Source: a virus
Direction: 5' to 3' (one strand)
DNA: 36,327 bases
Virus record (IMG/VR): IMGVR_UViG_3300046412_000062
Span: 1 to 36,327 of that record
The notes beneath the pieces were generated by a model, which saw only the letters and a list, made by a program, of their open reading frames with translations, was not told the DNA's origin and did not search any database. Of this stretch, positions 1-5,982 are shown piece by piece (the stretch's first letter is position 1; the number at the start of each line of letters is the position of its first letter). The translations under genes and the position numbers were made by a program.

Positions 1-127
1 TCCACAGGTTATCCACAGGTTATCCACAGCGTTATAGTTATCCACAGGTTATCCACAGGGGCCTGGAGGGAGGGGAGACTTAGGTCCCTATAGGACCAAC
101 CCAAGACAACCACAACATCAAGTTATA
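1..127. repeat. Exact 127-bp direct repeat of the window's last 127 bases
   Basis: Bases 1-127 are identical to 36201-36327, and the sequence stops exactly where the repeat ends. A terminal identity of exactly 127 bp is what a de Bruijn assembler with k=127 leaves when it closes a circular contig. I therefore read it as proof that the molecule assembles as a circle of 36,200 bp, not as a biological terminal repeat. A true short terminal repeat in the virion cannot be excluded from sequence alone. Confidence 0.9.
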
Positions 128-131
128 CACA
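9..131 (+). promoter_or_regulatory. DnaA-box array (left-hand part, across the circle joint)
   Basis: TTATCCACA starts at 9, 20, 38 and 49. These are the same sites as 36209-36257 in the other repeat copy. A further accepted variant, TTATACACA, is at 123-131, and a weak TTATGCATA is at 134-142. All have the same orientation as the boxes at 36134-36198, so in the circle the array runs about 200 bp. The AT-rich stretch at about 340-470 to its right could serve as an unwinding element. Confidence 0.75.
58..97 (+). other. G-rich tract followed by a short hairpin beside the DnaA boxes
   Basis: G runs at 58-61, 65-66, 68-70 and 72-75 form a purine tract with potential for a two-layer G-quadruplex; only three of the runs have three or more Gs. 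It is followed by a 5-bp perfect stem, GGTCC at 83-87 and GGACC at 93-97. Function is unknown. The position next to the DnaA array suggests part of the origin. Confidence 0.35.
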
Positions 132-391
132 GGTTATGCATAAGTCATGCCAAGATGTAATTATGATCCAGGGGTTTAAACTACTGGACAGCTATACAGT
201 ATACCTCTAGAACGCCCTGAATCGCATCCTAAGCGCATTACCTGGTTACCCTTAGTGCTACTATTACTTTATCGAGAAGTCTATAAATCGCTACAGGCCT
301 TTGTTTATGCGGGCTCCAGAGGTTCGCCTAAATGGACCATTAGACTATACTAATGTAACATAAGCATATAACAAATAGTTATTAAAATAGT

Positions 392-431
392 TTGTCTAAG
401 CTATTGCATTTAGTATTTATATCCGTATTAT
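392..431 (+). promoter_or_regulatory. Candidate early promoter(s) in the 128-468 non-coding stretch
   Basis: The 128-468 interval has no gene I can support. Its right part is strongly AT-rich. Two overlapping sigma-70-like arrangements are visible: TTGCAT (404-409), 16-nt spacer, TATTAT (426-431); and TTGTCT (392-397) with a TATTTA-like -10 at 414-419. Either would start transcription just upstream of the first gene at 469. Matches are moderate, weaker than the late promoters. Confidence 0.4.
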
Positions 432-468
432 TAGAGTCTCTATAAACAAATAAATAAGGTAATAAATT

Positions 469-627
469 ATGACTTACGACGAAGCAATGATTGACAACAC
501 TGTATCAGCTTATGAGGCTAAAGCAGAAATTGAGAAGCACTACCTATCCTTTTATGACTTTGTCGCTGACTGTGGTGATCATGAGGAATATTATACAAAA
601 GACGTATTAATTTGGTTAGGTTATTAA
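469..627 (+). CDS. Small acidic protein of unknown function (52 aa)
   Basis: ATG at 469 follows an AAGGT ribosome-binding-like stretch (456-460). The frame is open to TAA at 625-627, and the next gene's AGGAGA site overlaps this stop. The product is rich in Asp, Glu and Tyr (DHEEYY near residues 38-42) and has no membrane segment. It is the first gene of the rightward unit. I do not recognise a family; small first-transcribed phage genes often target host functions, but nothing here proves it. Confidence 0.6.
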   Translation: MTYDEAMIDNTVSAYEAKAEIEKHYLSFYDFVADCGDHEEYYTKDVLIWLGY

Positions 628-638
628 GGAGAAATAAA

Positions 639-1394
639 ATGAAATTACAAGGTAGCATCAAGCAAGCAACTAAGGCCCCTAAGGTTAAAGGATTCGTAGT
701 ATTCGAAGGCTTAAGCAGATTCGACAAAAAGCCTATTGTCGGCATTGTTACACTTGAGACGTCCAACGCTAAAACTGGTAATATGGCGCAATTGTGGATC
801 CTCCGAAGTGACATAGCGCCTCATGATGCCGTAAAGACCGGCGATGATATGTCCATATGTGGCGGTTGTGTTCATAGGCACAACACCGGTGGATCATGTT
901 ACGTGCTACCGTTTCAAGGCCCTTTGTCCGTCTATAGATCATATCAAAAGGGGAATTATCCAACGTTATCACTGGACGATCAAAGATCACTATTGGCTAG
1001 CAAGGGTTTACGCTTTGGCGCTTATGGCGATCCCGCAATGCTACCTATTGACGTCATAGCGCAATTGCATTCAATGGCAAGCTTTACCACTGGATACACG
1101 CACCAATGGAAAAATAAACGTTTACAGGATACACTTGAATTCGTACAGGCATCAGTGGATAACGTGCAAGAGTATCACGAAGTTAAAACTATCAGACCAA
1201 CGTCAAAATCTTTTAGAGTAGTAAAGCATCAAACGGACCTCATGCCCGATGAAATCGAATGCTTAAGTGATAGCCAAGGTTTATCATGTGCAGATTGTCG
1301 TTTGTGCAATGGTAACCGTAAAGACATCGCCATAATGGTACATGGAAACAAAGCGTCGAAGTTTACCGCTGATATTCAAGCAATTAATTTGTGA
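639..1394 (+). CDS. Conserved phage protein of unknown function, Cys-rich (251 aa)
   Basis: I chose ATG 639 because AGGAGA (626-631) lies just upstream; the same frame is open from 612 but lacks a site there. The protein resembles a family found in many phages and plasmids, with an N-terminal strand region, a CGGCVHR cysteine motif followed by GGSCYV, a GAYGDPA motif, a GYTHQW motif, and a C-terminal CADCRLCNG cluster followed by an IAIMVHG end. The four-cysteine clusters suggest metal binding. I recall relatives labelled only as a domain of unknown function. GATC sites are concentrated here (797, 892, 937, 978, 985, 1029) although the rest of the genome almost lacks them. This suggests the gene entered the genome later than its neighbours. 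Confidence 0.8.
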   Translation: MKLQGSIKQATKAPKVKGFVVFEGLSRFDKKPIVGIVTLETSNAKTGNMAQLWILRSDIAPHDAVKTGDDMSICGGCVHRHNTGGSCYVLPFQGPLSVYRSYQKGNYPTLSLDDQRSLLASKGLRFGAYGDPAMLPIDVIAQLHSMASFTTGYTHQWKNKRLQDTLEFVQASVDNVQEYHEVKTIRPTSKSFRVVKHQTDLMPDEIECLSDSQGLSCADCRLCNGNRKDIAIMVHGNKASKFTADIQAINL

Positions 1395-1401
1395 TAGTCT
1401 A

Positions 1402-1431
1402 TTGACATAGTACTTTAATATAATTTAGAGT
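1402..1431 (+). promoter_or_regulatory. Weak candidate promoter upstream of 1481
   Basis: A perfect TTGACA (1402-1407) is followed after 18 nt by TAGAGT (1426-1431). A perfect TATAAT (1419-1424) is also present but only 11 nt from that -35, too close to pair with it. The 86-bp gap between genes makes a promoter plausible, but the geometry is poor. Confidence 0.3.
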
Positions 1432-1480
1432 ACTAACCAATGCACTAACGCATTAACTAAACTAAATAAAGGTTATTATT

Positions 1481-1705
1481 ATGATTTTATTATTATTAGG
1501 CTTAAACCGTAAAGACATTAAAAATGGTCGTATCATGTTCAATAATTACATGGGTAAAGGATTCGTTGCACTACGTAAGCACAAAAAGCGCTACGGCATT
1601 CAATCGGGCAAATGCTTTCGTATGGTTCACGTTGGTCTTAATTCGTATTACTTTGAAAAAGGTACAGCATTACGATTCCTAGGTAATACGTTCGGCATTA
1701 AGTAA
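1481..1705 (+). CDS. Small basic protein of unknown function (74 aa)
   Basis: Starts at ATG 1481 after a weak AAAGG (1468-1472). The first residues (ILLLLGL) are hydrophobic but too short for a clear signal peptide. The rest is Lys/Arg-rich with aromatic residues (SYYFEKG), consistent with a small nucleic-acid-binding protein. I do not recognise it. Confidence 0.55.
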   Translation: MILLLLGLNRKDIKNGRIMFNNYMGKGFVALRKHKKRYGIQSGKCFRMVHVGLNSYYFEKGTALRFLGNTFGIK

Positions 1706-1715
1706 AGTATAATCA

Positions 1716-1738
1716 AAGGGACGTCGTAAGGCGTCCTT
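1716..1738 (+). terminator. Weak hairpin between two small genes
   Basis: GGACG (1719-1723) and CGTCC (1732-1736) can pair around an 8-nt loop, extended by A-rich and T-rich flanks. The T-tract after it is short (TTAATG), so it would be at best a partial terminator or an mRNA-stability hairpin. Confidence 0.25.
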
Positions 1739-1762
1739 AATGACACTCTAAGAGGTTTAAAG

Positions 1763-1954
1763 ATGAACAATATGTCATTGTATCAAGTTACTTCAGTAAC
1801 GCAAGAGACTGCGGTTTACGACGAAGGGACGGCTAACGAATTCATTGTTAATACGTTAGTAATTGAGTCAAATTATGGTCCTATGCGTATCAATTTGTTT
1901 GGTGATGAGCATCAAGAGGTAGTATTTAAGGAGCAAATAAATTATGATTCTTAA
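1763..1954 (+). CDS. Small protein of unknown function (63 aa)
   Basis: Starts at ATG 1763 after TAAGAGG (1749-1755). It is an acidic, beta-rich-looking sequence (FIVNTLVIES, MRINLFGDE) with no membrane segment or Cys motif. Its end overlaps the start of the next ORF (1944), indicating translational coupling. Family unknown to me. Confidence 0.55.
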   Translation: MNNMSLYQVTSVTQETAVYDEGTANEFIVNTLVIESNYGPMRINLFGDEHQEVVFKEQINYDS

Positions 1955-2075
1955 AGCAGATAAACAAAAGTATAAACGACCGGTAAAGACTAAGGTCAAA
2001 CCATTGGACAATCGCAAGTCAAACGATAGAAAATTAATCAATAGTAAACTAAAGGTATTAACTTATGAATATTAA
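1944..2075 (+). CDS. Very small Lys-rich protein (43 aa)
   Basis: ATG 1944 has a good ribosome-binding site, AAGGAG (1928-1933), and overlaps the upstream gene by 11 bp. The frame ends at TAA 2073-2075, overlapping the next start at 2065. About a third of residues are Lys or Arg, so nucleic-acid contact is likely. Unknown function; the support comes from the strong site and the overlap pattern on both sides. Confidence 0.5.
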   Translation: MILKADKQKYKRPVKTKVKPLDNRKSNDRKLINSKLKVLTYEY

Positions 2076-2220
2076 GCATAGAGAGCTCACAGAGACCATT
2101 AAGACGATTAAAGAGGGCTATGAGTACTTAGGTATTACTTATTCAAGAGATGACCTTATAGACGTTCTAGTGAGCTATTATGGACTATCAGCAAGAGACA
2201 TTGAGGACCTTAAGTTATGA
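2065..2220 (+). CDS. Small protein, paralogue of the 3451-3591 product (51 aa)
   Basis: ATG 2065 overlaps the previous gene and its TGA overlaps the next ATG (ATGA at 2217-2220). The first ~35 residues match those of the small protein at 3451: both read xIxxxIKxxYxxLGIxYSxDDxIxVL. The two must derive from one ancestral gene. Here the C-terminus is polar (SARDIEDLKL), whereas the other copy ends in a membrane segment. Function unknown. Confidence 0.6.
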   Translation: MNIKHRELTETIKTIKEGYEYLGITYSRDDLIDVLVSYYGLSARDIEDLKL

Positions 2221-2459
2221 GAGACTATGATAACATGTATGAATGCTTAGAGATTGTCGAGGAATTACCGCCCATTGGATACGTGACGCTTTACTGTTAC
2301 TATGAGATAAAACATGAGGTCCATGAGACCTATGATACCAGTGAGGCTGTAAAGGTGGCAGACTTGAAACACTTAGTATTGAACGGTAATGAGTTACCCT
2401 TTGACGCAGTGACTAAACAGAATGTAGAAAGCGAAATAGAGGATTATATAAATGGATAG
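2217..2459 (+). CDS. Small acidic protein of unknown function (80 aa)
   Basis: Coupled to the preceding gene by a 4-nt ATGA overlap, which fixes the start. It is acidic, with a Tyr-rich central strand (YVTLYCYYEI), and has no recognisable motif. A 43-bp gap with a new ribosome-binding site separates it from the next gene. Confidence 0.6.
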   Translation: MRDYDNMYECLEIVEELPPIGYVTLYCYYEIKHEVHETYDTSEAVKVADLKHLVLNGNELPFDAVTKQNVESEIEDYING

Positions 2460-2502
2460 TTTACTATAGGTTAAAGTCTTATCAAATAGAGGAGTTGAAA
2501 CT

Positions 2503-2772
2503 ATGAATAAACTTTTTGTAGTAGAAGCATTACGTTGGGGTGATAGAGAAGATCATACCTATGTTGTGGGTGTGTTTGATAACCTACATGATGCGTGTGA
2601 AGCATGTGTTATTGAAGAGATGTGGCGTGACGGTAAGTATGAATGCTTCATTAATGATTGCAATGAAATGAATATTGAAATTCAAGAGCAGAAAAAAACT
2701 CTGTTTGACGAACGGGACGTTGAAGAGTTTAACTTAGAAGTACAAAAAAGAGTTGACCAATATTATGAATAA
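2503..2772 (+). CDS. Conserved small phage protein of unknown function (89 aa)
   Basis: ATG 2503 is preceded by a strong AGAGGAG (2488-2494). The N-terminus (LFVVEALRWGDREDHTYVVGVFD) is of a type seen in many marine and T7-like phages: a small alpha/beta protein with an RWGDRE motif. The C-terminal half is a charged helix (Glu/Lys-rich). No catalytic motif is visible. Confidence 0.65.
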   Translation: MNKLFVVEALRWGDREDHTYVVGVFDNLHDACEACVIEEMWRDGKYECFINDCNEMNIEIQEQKKTLFDERDVEEFNLEVQKRVDQYYE

Positions 2773-2992
2773 TGATTTTAGAATAAGTCCAGCGGTTTCA
2801 AGATACGGAGAGCTGCAGTATTATATCGAAGTGCAAAGGTTTCTTCTCTGGAGAAAACTGTATATCACACGAGGTTCTAACATAGGTTACAGTATTAAAG
2901 AGATTAAATACTTTGATACACCTAGAAAAGCTTATGAGTATATACAAGAAACTTACGGCACTTCAGCCTGTATTGTAGAGAATCATTTGTAG
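2765..2992 (+). CDS. Small protein of unknown function (75 aa)
   Basis: I use ATG 2765, overlapping the previous stop by 8 bp. A TTG at 2753 is in frame but is a poorer choice. It is basic and aromatic-rich (QYYIEVQRFLLWRKLYITRG) with a helix at the end (KAYEYIQETYG). Neither start has a good ribosome-binding site, so expression probably depends on coupling. Family not recognised. Confidence 0.55.
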   Translation: MNNDFRISPAVSRYGELQYYIEVQRFLLWRKLYITRGSNIGYSIKEIKYFDTPRKAYEYIQETYGTSACIVENHL

Positions 2993-3002
2993 GAGAATAG
3001 TT

Positions 3003-3098
3003 ATGAATATATTAGACATACTTTTATTAAACTATTTGTTGACATTACCAATAATACTTACCGTAGTATTACTTGATTTTTTAATAGGATTAATATAA
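3003..3098 (+). CDS. Tiny single-pass membrane peptide (31 aa)
   Basis: ATG 3003 follows AGGAG (2992-2996), and the stop overlaps the next ATG as TAATG (3096-3100). Almost the whole product is hydrophobic (LLLNYLLTLPIILTVVLLDFLIGLI), one membrane-spanning helix. Correct signals at both ends support a real gene despite the length. It might modify the host membrane or help lysis; no sequence evidence decides. Confidence 0.5.
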   Translation: MNILDILLLNYLLTLPIILTVVLLDFLIGLI

Positions 3099-3451
3099 TG
3101 ACTGGTAAGATTTTTGATTTAGAACAACGTATCATGAAATGCTGGAATGTAGTTGATGATTTAGATGACTTGTATTATTATTTTGGTGATGACCCGTTCT
3201 TCAAAGATATGGACGCAAAGCATCGAGACAAAATATGTAACTTGTTGTTGGGTATGAAAGAAATGTACCAAATAAAGTTCCAGAAGTGTATCTTTGATTT
3301 TGAGGATGTTTGTAAAGAATATCATAGTCATAACAAACGACATGACCATGAGACTGGTGAAGATTGTCCAGACGAAGATCGTATGGATATCATAGGTCAG
3401 AACGGTAATAATGGTGAACATTATGAAACTAATAAAACGAAGTTCGACTAA
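3098..3451 (+). CDS. Conserved phage protein of unknown function (117 aa)
   Basis: Coupled to the upstream peptide by TAATG and to the next gene by another TAATG at 3449. The N-terminus (MTGKIFDLEQRIMKCWNVVDDLDDLYY) closely resembles a small protein common in cyanophages and pelagiphages, which I know only as hypothetical. The family pattern continues through KFQKCIFDFEDVCKEYH. The tail beyond residue 80 is His/Asp/Asn-rich and probably disordered. Confidence 0.75.
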   Translation: MTGKIFDLEQRIMKCWNVVDDLDDLYYYFGDDPFFKDMDAKHRDKICNLLLGMKEMYQIKFQKCIFDFEDVCKEYHSHNKRHDHETGEDCPDEDRMDIIGQNGNNGEHYETNKTKFD

Positions 3452-3591
3452 TGAATGATATTCATAAGCTAATCAGAGAAATAAAGGATAGTTACGACAC
3501 GTTAGGGATTGTCTATAGTAAGGATGATATTATAAACGTGTTGATAATTGTTATAATTATTACCTGGCTAATGTGGGAAGACAGACCATGA
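3451..3591 (+). CDS. Small membrane protein, paralogue of the 2065-2220 product (46 aa)
   Basis: The start overlaps the previous stop (TAATG). Residues 1-30 match the product of 2065-2220 (HKLIREIKDSYDTLGIVYSKDD against HRELTETIKTIKEGYEYLGITYSRDD in outline). Residues 31-41 (LIIVIIITWLM) then form a membrane segment absent from the paralogue. A duplicated gene thus seems to have been recruited to the membrane. Function unknown. Confidence 0.55.
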   Translation: MNDIHKLIREIKDSYDTLGIVYSKDDIINVLIIVIIITWLMWEDRP

Positions 3592-3656
3592 TCCTAACGG
3601 GCCTTACATTAATTGGCTTGATTATTTACTTTATATATGAGGAAGACGTACAATGA
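3588..3656 (+). CDS. Tiny membrane peptide (22 aa)
   Basis: ATGA overlaps at both ends (3588-3591 and 3653-3656) place this frame exactly in the translational cascade. The product is a hydrophobic helix (ILTGLTLIGLIIYFIY) with an acidic tail. At this length it could be only a coupling leader, so confidence is moderate. Confidence 0.4.
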   Translation: MILTGLTLIGLIIYFIYEEDVQ

Positions 3657-3850
3657 GATGTAAAGCATGTGATACAATACTAAATGACTATGAGTGCAGA
3701 CGTAAGAACCCTGAAGGCATTCATTATGACTTATGCAGTGGTTGCTATAGGTACGTAAGGGACGCACAAACAGAGGACGAACAGAGTGTTGATGTCGATA
3801 GTGTTATAAGGTACAGTAGGGAGGAGGAAGACATAAGAAATATTTTGTAA
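3653..3850 (+). CDS. Zinc-ribbon protein (65 aa)
   Basis: The ATGA overlap fixes the start. Two CxxC pairs, C3-C6 (CKAC) and C28-C31 (CSGC), are 21 residues apart and form a small treble-clef or ribbon zinc site. The acidic tail (EDEQSVDVD, SREEEDIR) is flexible. Proteins starting xCKACDTIL are widespread in T4- and T7-like marine phages, with unknown role, possibly in transcription or RNA binding. It is the last gene before the 3858 promoter. Confidence 0.75.
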   Translation: MRCKACDTILNDYECRRKNPEGIHYDLCSGCYRYVRDAQTEDEQSVDVDSVIRYSREEEDIRNIL

Positions 3851-3857
3851 TTAGTAG

Positions 3858-3886
3858 TGGACATTAGATTAAAAACATGGTATACT
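3858..3886 (+). promoter_or_regulatory. Sigma-70 promoter for the replication/nucleotide genes
   Basis: TGGACA (3858-3863), a 17-nt spacer, TATACT (3881-3886). The spacer end AAAACATGG resembles the AAAATATGK that precedes the -10 of the three late promoters, so this looks like a weaker relative of the same promoter type. It lies right after the zinc-ribbon gene and about 95 bp before SSB. Confidence 0.75.
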
Positions 3887-3916
3887 ATACGTATACTTAA
3901 GACAACCTTAAAGTAT

Positions 3917-3954
3917 ATTCATTAAAGATTAATTCCTAAAGAGTTCTTAGGAAT
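3917..3954 (+). promoter_or_regulatory. Leader motif and 8-bp inverted repeat before SSB
   Basis: ATTCATTAAAGATTAATTC (3917-3935) occurs identically at 35850-35868, in the leader of the late packaging operon. It overlaps a perfect inverted repeat, ATTCCTAA (3932-3939) and TTAGGAAT (3947-3954) with a 7-nt loop. GTTCTTAGGAAT (3943-3954) also recurs at 35803-35814. Shared palindromic elements downstream of two divergent promoters suggest binding sites for one regulator, or conserved RNA hairpins. Which of these applies cannot be told from sequence. Confidence 0.55.
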
Positions 3955-3978
3955 AGACATAACCCATAGGAGATAATT

Positions 3979-4356
3979 ATGTCAAATGTAGCAATTGGTA
4001 CAGTAGCTTTTGAGTCATTACGTCAAACCGACGTGTTCAATGGTCAAGATACAGGTAAATATAACATCACGCTTACCTTGGACGAGGATTCAGCAGACGA
4101 ATTAGTCGATGCAGGTGTCAAGCTTAGGGAATACGAGGGTAACAAACAACGTAAGTTTGCCAGTAAATACTTAGTTGATGTCTTTGACAACACAGGCGGT
4201 CGTTTTGATGGTCAAGTTACCCGAGGATCCAAAGTCAAAGTAAAGTATAGCTTAGGTAAGCCTCACCCAGTACATGGTGTGTCCCCTTACTTAGTCGCAG
4301 TGAAGATTATGGAATTAGCGGAAGACACAGGAGGAGAAAACAACGGTGACTTCTAA
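3979..4356 (+). CDS. Single-stranded DNA-binding protein, T7 gp2.5-like (125 aa)
   Basis: Binds single-stranded DNA at the fork and recruits replication partners. Starts at ATG 3979 after AGGAGA (3968-3973). The body is a compact beta-rich domain (YNITLTLDEDSADELVDAG, SKVKVKYSLGKP) of the phage OB-fold SSB type. It ends in an acidic tail closing with DF, as in T7 gp2.5, whose terminal Phe contacts the polymerase and helicase. It is about half the length of gp2.5 (232 aa), so it is a minimal form. It is the first gene after the 3858 promoter, and its end overlaps the primase-helicase start by 11 bp. Confidence 0.8.
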   Translation: MSNVAIGTVAFESLRQTDVFNGQDTGKYNITLTLDEDSADELVDAGVKLREYEGNKQRKFASKYLVDVFDNTGGRFDGQVTRGSKVKVKYSLGKPHPVHGVSPYLVAVKIMELAEDTGGENNGDF

Positions 4357-5980
4357 GTTTATTCGTCATGAGTCATGCCCGTCGTGTGGCTCAAAGAATA
4401 ACCTTGCTAGATATGATGATGGTCATGCGACATGCTTTGGTATGTCGTGTAACCACTACGAACCACCTAGTGACGGTAGCATACCTAAGCAAGAGTTCAT
4501 TAATACACCTAAAAGGAGACTAGAAGTGACTGGAGTCCATGCCTCAATACCTGATAGACGAATATCAGACAAGACATGTAAGAAATATAACGTCACTGTA
4601 GAGTATGGTCCTGATGGCACGATAAGTAAACATCATTATCCTTATTACTCTAAGTCAGGCGATGACCAGATAGGATCGAAGGTTCGCATAGTAGAAGGGA
4701 AACAATTCTATGCCACAGGAACACTGAAGGACACACAGTTATTCGGAGCGCAAGCCTGGAAACCAGGTGGTAAGTACATTACTATCACTGAAGGTGAAGC
4801 TGATGCACTAGCAGTAGCCGAGATGTTCGATTGTAAGTTTCCAGTAGTTAGTCTACGTACAGGTGCTCAGGGAGCTCAGGCTGACATTAAACAAAACCTG
4901 GACTACCTGGAGACATTTGAGAATGTAGTTATTTGTTTTGATAATGACGAACCAGGCCAGGAGGCGGCAAAATCAATCTTAGACCTATTCTCACCTAATA
5001 AAGCAAAGAACGTCACGCTACCTATGAAGGACGCAGGCGACATGCTTAAGATGGGTAAGGTACGAGAGTTCACACAGGAATGGTGGAATGCTAAACCTTA
5101 TAGGCCTGATGGCATCATTACCAGTGCTAATACGTGGGACATGCTTGTTTCCATGTCTAACACTAAGAGCATTAAATACCCTTGGCAAGGGCTTAATGAA
5201 TACACTAAAGGATTCAGACCTAGGGAGCTAGTGACTATCACGTCAGGTTCAGGCATGGGTAAGTCACAGATAACCAGGGAGCTAAGTTATTATCTGTTTA
5301 AGCAGACCGAGGACCGTATAGGCATCCTAGGCCTGGAGGAACACATATCGAAGACTATGCTAGGCATTATGTCAATAGAGGCTAACAAACCTTTACATAT
5401 TGACTTTACAGAGATGGACGAAGAACACGAAGGATACTGGAAGAAGACAGCAGGTACTGATAGATTCGTTATGCTAGACCATTGGGGTTCAACGGAAGAA
5501 GATAGTCTAATGGGACGTATACGTTATATGATAAAAGGCATGGATTGCAAATGGATATTCCTGGACCACTTAAGTATCATTGTGAGCGCTCAGGAGCAAG
5601 CAGACGAACGTAAAGCCATTGACAGTATAATGACAAGGCTCAGAGCGTTAGTTCAGGAGACAGGCGTAGGGATGTTCCTAGTGTCACACCTTAAGAGACC
5701 ACCAGGTAATAAGGGACATGAAGAAGGCGCTCAGATAGGCCTAGCGGACTTACGTGGTTCAGCGGCTATTGCTCAGTTATCTGATATGGTAATAGGTTTA
5801 GAGCGTGACCAACAGCATGAAGACCCTATTATACGCAACACGACAACATTACGAGTACTTAAGAATAGATTCGTAGGTTTGACTGGAGCATGTTGTTATC
5901 TCAAGTATGATCCTGATACTGGACGTATGAATGAAACAAGTAAACCAGAAGAAGAAGCTACTGGACACCTGGAGTTTTAA
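4346..5980 (+). CDS. Bifunctional primase-helicase, T7 gp4-like (544 aa)
   Basis: Makes RNA primers and unwinds the fork as a ring helicase. GTG 4346 is the start, with a strong GGAGGAG (4331-4337) inside the end of the SSB gene. In order: a Cys4 zinc-binding primase domain (C11, C14, C30, C35); a TOPRIM domain with ITEGEADA (E149, E151) and FDNDE (D199, D201); and a RecA-like DnaB-family helicase with Walker A GSGMGKS (301-307), Walker B WIFLDH (D407) and a sensor VSH (H448). The length is close to T7 gp4 (566 aa) and all motifs are intact. A separate helicase loader is not seen and is not expected for this family. Confidence 0.95.
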   Translation: MTSKFIRHESCPSCGSKNNLARYDDGHATCFGMSCNHYEPPSDGSIPKQEFINTPKRRLEVTGVHASIPDRRISDKTCKKYNVTVEYGPDGTISKHHYPYYSKSGDDQIGSKVRIVEGKQFYATGTLKDTQLFGAQAWKPGGKYITITEGEADALAVAEMFDCKFPVVSLRTGAQGAQADIKQNLDYLETFENVVICFDNDEPGQEAAKSILDLFSPNKAKNVTLPMKDAGDMLKMGKVREFTQEWWNAKPYRPDGIITSANTWDMLVSMSNTKSIKYPWQGLNEYTKGFRPRELVTITSGSGMGKSQITRELSYYLFKQTEDRIGILGLEEHISKTMLGIMSIEANKPLHIDFTEMDEEHEGYWKKTAGTDRFVMLDHWGSTEEDSLMGRIRYMIKGMDCKWIFLDHLSIIVSAQEQADERKAIDSIMTRLRALVQETGVGMFLVSHLKRPPGNKGHEEGAQIGLADLRGSAAIAQLSDMVIGLERDQQHEDPIIRNTTTLRVLKNRFVGLTGACCYLKYDPDTGRMNETSKPEEEATGHLEF

Positions 5981-5982
5981 TA

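Noticed and set aside
1-127. True T7-like terminal repeat in the virion
   Set aside because: The length equals a common assembler k-mer exactly, so an assembly overlap is the simpler reading.
300-345. tRNA-like string with GGTTCG and ACCA
   Set aside because: The arms do not pair (no acceptor, D or T stem), so I do not call a tRNA.
612-638. Longer N-terminus for the 639-1394 protein
   Set aside because: It would overlap the preceding gene without a ribosome-binding site; AGGAGA fits ATG 639.
1402-1424. TTGACA and TATAAT as one promoter
   Set aside because: They are only 11 nt apart, too close for one sigma-70 site. I kept only a weak alternative spacing.
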